Assembly: GCA_025360865.1 (NCBI GenBank)
Contig: JANYBG010000238.1
Coordinates: 1 to 36,282 of the forward strand
Direction: 5' to 3'
DNA length: 36,282 nucleotides
Origin: Pseudomonadota bacterium
Lineage (GTDB): Bacteria; Pseudomonadota; Gammaproteobacteria; Steroidobacterales; Steroidobacteraceae
A program made the position numbers and the translations under genes. Positions 33,575-36,282 of the stretch are shown in pieces; the stretch's first letter is position 1, and each line of letters starts with the position of its first letter. The notes under the pieces are model-generated. The model saw only the letters and a list, made by a program, of their open reading frames with translations, was not told the DNA's origin and did no database searches.

Positions 33575-33603
33575 GTGCGCCCGCGAAGGTCGCGCGGGCG
33601 CAC
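33575..33603. terminator. Strong GC hairpin after the small exported protein gene
   Basis: GTGCGCCCGCG and CGCGGGCGCAC form an 11-pair stem with a 7-base loop, 25 bases after the stop. There is no T-run, so it may be a Rho-assisted terminator or an RNA-stabilising 3' end. Confidence 0.5.
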
Positions 33604-33641
33604 TTCCGCCGGCGCGGAGGCTCGTGGACAGTGCGCTCAGC

Positions 33642-33664
33642 ATCCACGTAAACCGAACGTGGAT
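33642..33664. other. Perfect 8-pair inverted repeat upstream of folD
   Basis: ATCCACGT and ACGTGGAT flank a 7-base loop, about 160 bases before the folD start. It could be a regulator site or RNA hairpin; nothing else identifies it. Confidence 0.35.
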
Positions 33665-33821
33665 TACCTGCCAGGGCTTCGACTCTAAATCGCCGCAGCC
33701 GTCCAGCGTCGCGGGCGCCAGCGGCACCCGCCCCGCAGTCAACCCGACGACGCTTGCAGGCAGGCGGCACGCGGACGACGGTGCGAGAATGCGCGCCCCG
33801 TTCGACATACCACGGTCCCTG

Positions 33822-34691
33822 ATGACAGCACGGCTGATTGATGGCAAGGCACTGTCACGCGATGTCAAGGTCGGCGTGCGCTCGAATATCGAGGAGTCGG
33901 TTGCCGGCGGCGCCGCGCGCCCGGGACTCGCGGTGGTCAAGGTGGGCGAGGATCCGGCCTCGGCGGTCTACGTACGCGGCAAGCGCCTGGCCTGCGAGGA
34001 AGTGGGCGTCAATTCCTTCGCCTACGACCTGCCAAGGACAACGACCGAATCCGAACTTCTCTCGCTCATCGATGACCTGAACCACGACGACCAGGTCGAC
34101 GGGATCCTGGTGCAGTTGCCGCTGCCCGCGATGATCGCCAAGACGGCGGTCATCGAGCGCATCGACCCCGTGAAAGACGTCGACGGTTTCCATCCTTACA
34201 ACATCGGCCGACTCGCTCAGCGCATGCCGCTAATGCGCCCCTGCACGCCCTACGGCGTGATCCGGTTACTTGAATACATCGGCGCGCCGTTCAAGGGCCA
34301 GAACGCGGTCGTCGTCGGCGCCTCCAACATCGTCGGCCGTCCCATGTCGCTCGAGCTGCTGCTGACGGGAGCCACGGCCACGGTATGCCACCGCTTCACC
34401 GCGGATCTCGAGGAACATGTCAGCCGCGCCGACATTCTGATCGTCGCCGCCGGCAAACCCGGGCTAATCCCCGGGCACTGGGTGCGCCCCGGTTCGATCG
34501 TCATCGACGTCGGCATGAATCGACTCCCCAGCGGTCACCTGGTCGGGGATGTGGACTTCGCGGTCGCGCGCGAACGCGCGGCGTGGATCACGCCGGTTCC
34601 CGGGGGGGTCGGGCCGATGACGGTGGCGATGCTCATGCACAACACGCTGGAGGCCTCGCGGCGCCGTCGCGCCGGCGCCTCTCCCGGCTGA
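33822..34691 (+). CDS. folD: Bifunctional methylene-THF dehydrogenase/cyclohydrolase FolD
   Basis: A 289-residue protein, normal for Fol[14 protein letters not shown] carries the catalytic Tyr and Lys. [26 protein letters not shown] and [18 protein letters not shown] (NADP site) are all family motifs, and the C-terminus has [15 protein letters not shown]. It interconverts methylene- and formyl-tetrahydrofolate in the cytoplasm. ATG 33822 begins right before [10 protein letters not shown], the usual FolD start; the frame open from 33624 has no homologous sequence. It is convergent with cysS, five bases apart. Confidence 0.96.
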   Translation: MTARLIDGKALSRDVKVGVRSNIEESVAGGAARPGLAVVKVGEDPASAVYVRGKRLACEEVGVNSFAYDLPRTTTESELLSLIDDLNHDDQVDGILVQLPLPAMIAKTAVIERIDPVKDVDGFHPYNIGRLAQRMPLMRPCTPYGVIRLLEYIGAPFKGQNAVVVGASNIVGRPMSLELLLTGATATVCHRFTADLEEHVSRADILIVAAGKPGLIPGHWVRPGSIVIDVGMNRLPSGHLVGDVDFAVARERAAWITPVPGGVGPMTVAMLMHNTLEASRRRRAGASPG

Positions 34692-34696
34692 GGCTC

Positions 34697-36112
34697 TCAG
34701 GCGCGGCGCCAGACGGTCTTGCCACCCGGCTTGTCCTCGAGAATCACTCCAACCGCCACCAGCTCGTCTCTTATTCGGTCCGACTCGGCCCAGTTCTTGG
34801 CCTGCCGCGCGGCGATTCGGGACTCGATCCGGGCTTCGATCTCAGCATCAGCGAGCTGACCCCCCACGGCGCCCGTGTGAGTCGCTGGCGCCGGGCGCGC
34901 CAGGTGCCCCCACTGCGCCGGGGCCACCCCGAGCAGCCCCAGGACAGCCCCGAGCGAGCGCAGTTCCGCGCCCAGCAGAGCCGCGCGCTGGTTCCTGCCG
35001 GCGTCCTTGGTCGTGTTCAGCTCCCGGGTGAGGGTCTGCAGAACCGCGAGGGCCTCGGCGGTGTTGAAGTCATCGTCCATGCTCTCCTGGAAACGCACGG
35101 TGTACTCGCTGGGCTCCGCGGGCACCTCAGGCAACTCGCGCAACGCGGTGTAGATACGACTGAGCGCGGCATCCGCCTGGTCCAGCTGATCGAGCGAGTA
35201 GTTGATCGGCCCGCGGTAATGGCTCGAGAGCACGAAATAGCGCAGCACCTCCGGGTGGCGCAGGCTGGGCAGCACCTCGCGAACGGTGAAGAAGTTTCCC
35301 AGCGACTTGGACATCTTCTCCTGATCGACATTGACGAAGCCGTTGTGCATCCACACGTTCACGAAGCGGTCGCCGGTGGCCGCGCACGACTGGGCGATCT
35401 CGTTCTCGTGGTGCGGAAACTTAAGGTCCATGCCCCCGCCGTGCAGGTCGAAGTGCGTTCCCAGAAGCGCCGTGGACATCGCCGAGCACTCGATATGCCA
35501 ACCCGGGCGCCCGGGCCCCCAAGGTGACTCCCAGGAAGGCTCGCCGGGCTTTGAGTGCTTCCACAGCACGAAGTCCAGCGGGTCGCGCTTGGCCTCATCC
35601 ACAGCGACGCGGGCGCCGCTGCGCAGGTCTCCGAGGCGCTTGCCTGAGAGCTTGCCGTAGTCGGCGAAACGCGCGACCGCGTACATGACATCGCCGTTGG
35701 CGGCCGCGTAGGCATACTCGCGCTCAATGAGCGCCCCCACCATGGCGATGATCTGCGGCACGAACTGGGTGGCGCGTGGCTCCTCATCCGGCGGCAGAAT
35801 GGCAAGCGTGGCGCAGTCCTCCCGCATCGCCGTGATGAAGCGTTCGGTGAACTCCCCGATCGGGGCGTGGTCAGCCGCCGCGCGCTGGATGATCTTGTCG
35901 TCGATGTCGGTGATGTTGCGCACGAAAGTCAACTGGTACCCGCGATGGCGCAGGTAGCGGCTTACCACGTCGAACACGAGCAGCATGCGCGCGTGGCCGA
36001 TGTGCACGAAGTCGTACACGGTGAGTCCGCACACGTACATGCGCAGCTTCCCCGGGTTGATGGGCTTGAGCTCTTCCTTCTCGCCGGTGAGCGAATTGTG
36101 TATGCGGATCAT
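34697..36112 (-). CDS. cysS: Cysteinyl-tRNA synthetase
   Basis: A 471-residue class I synthetase. [19 protein letters not shown] has the zinc Cys and the HIGH motif. [10 protein letters not shown] and [13 protein letters not shown] give the other zinc ligands. [11 protein letters not shown] is the KMSKS loop. The C-terminal anticodon domain is complete. The ATG at 36112 is fixed by a four-base ATGA overlap with gltX; the in-frame GTG at 36136 is less likely. Confidence 0.96.
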   Translation of the reverse strand: MIRIHNSLTGEKEELKPINPGKLRMYVCGLTVYDFVHIGHARMLLVFDVVSRYLRHRGYQLTFVRNITDIDDKIIQRAAADHAPIGEFTERFITAMREDCATLAILPPDEEPRATQFVPQIIAMVGALIEREYAYAAANGDVMYAVARFADYGKLSGKRLGDLRSGARVAVDEAKRDPLDFVLWKHSKPGEPSWESPWGPGRPGWHIECSAMSTALLGTHFDLHGGGMDLKFPHHENEIAQSCAATGDRFVNVWMHNGFVNVDQEKMSKSLGNFFTVREVLPSLRHPEVLRYFVLSSHYRGPINYSLDQLDQADAALSRIYTALRELPEVPAEPSEYTVRFQESMDDDFNTAEALAVLQTLTRELNTTKDAGRNQRAALLGAELRSLGAVLGLLGVAPAQWGHLARPAPATHTGAVGGQLADAEIEARIESRIAARQAKNWAESDRIRDELVAVGVILEDKPGGKTVWRRA

Positions 36113-36282
36113 GCGAATCGCGCCAGCCGTTCGCACGCCTTGCCGGCGGGCATCGCCTTGAGCAGCGGCGCAAGCTCCGGACCGTGGGAGAGTCCGGTGA
36201 GGGCCACGCGCAGCGGCATGTAGAGGTCCGCCCCCTTGCGCCCAGTGGCGGCGCGCACGGCGCCGGCGATGGCCGGCAGGTC
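36109..36282 (-). CDS. gltX: Glutamyl-tRNA synthetase, C-terminal end (cut by window edge)
   Basis: The last 57 codons of a gene entering from the right. [20 protein letters not shown] is the conserved end of bacterial GltX (P-L-R-x-A-L-T-G). The stop overlaps the cysS start as ATGA, so the two synthetases are co-translated. Confidence 0.88.
   Translation of the reverse strand, partial: DLPAIAGAVRAATGRKGADLYMPLRVALTGLSHGPELAPLLKAMPAGKACERLARFA

Noticed and set aside
33666-33720. Stretch resembling a tRNA or tmRNA T arm (GGCTTCGACTC)
   Set aside because: No matching acceptor stem or other arms can be drawn around it.
34385-35527. 380-codon plus-strand ORF
   Set aside because: Overlaps the end of folD in another frame and is antisense to cysS, both certain genes.

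Overview
The window is GC-rich bacterial DNA, most likely from a gammaproteobacterium. I infer this from the gltX-cysS pair convergent with folD, the marR-emrA-emrB operon, the CHAD-sixA pair, and tRNA genes that mostly encode their own CCA end. I cannot name the genus from sequence alone. The right third (about 24.2-36.3 kb) looks like ordinary chromosome. The left two thirds look accessory: biosynthetic genes, broken genes, an insertion-sequence remnant and a duplicated piece of a tRNA gene.

Region 1 (1-16.9 kb) is a biosynthetic locus with blocks on both strands. It encodes three glycosyltransferases of family 4 or 2 type (one cut by the window edge), an HPr-kinase-like ATPase, a GNAT-type acyltransferase, two PIG-L-type zinc deacetylases, a NodS-like methyltransferase and a PAPS-dependent sulfotransferase. 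Its core is a tightly coupled minus-strand operon (14.6 to 7.5 kb): SPASM-type radical SAM enzyme, methyltransferase, amidohydrolase, two tandem B12-binding-type radical SAM enzymes, then a glycosyltransferase, most joined by 4-base start/stop overlaps. The set (sugar transfer, N-deacetylation, N-acylation, methylation, sulfation, radical chemistry) suggests a heavily modified glycoconjugate or glycosylated small molecule. The product is unknown. Upstream of the operon lie a broken methyltransferase gene and a small uncertain ORF coupled to the SPASM gene.

Region 2 (16.9-24.2 kb) is mobile or recombined. It has a 3' fragment of a tRNA-Lys gene (17392-17436) in direct orientation with the intact tRNA-Lys (24215-24290), as expected at the ends of an island integrated into a tRNA 3' end. 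Inside are an IS5-family remnant, a copied and partly folded-back piece of the neighbouring sulfotransferase gene, a large secreted protein with four Ig-like repeats, and a TIR-transmembrane-TPR protein.

Region 3 (24.2-36.3 kb) holds a tRNA Arg-His-Lys operon with a clear promoter; CHAD protein and SixA; a marR-emrAB efflux operon with matching palindromic operators; tRNA-Pro; a vanadium-dependent haloperoxidase with a complete active site; a small secreted protein; folD; and the coupled gltX-cysS pair running off the window.
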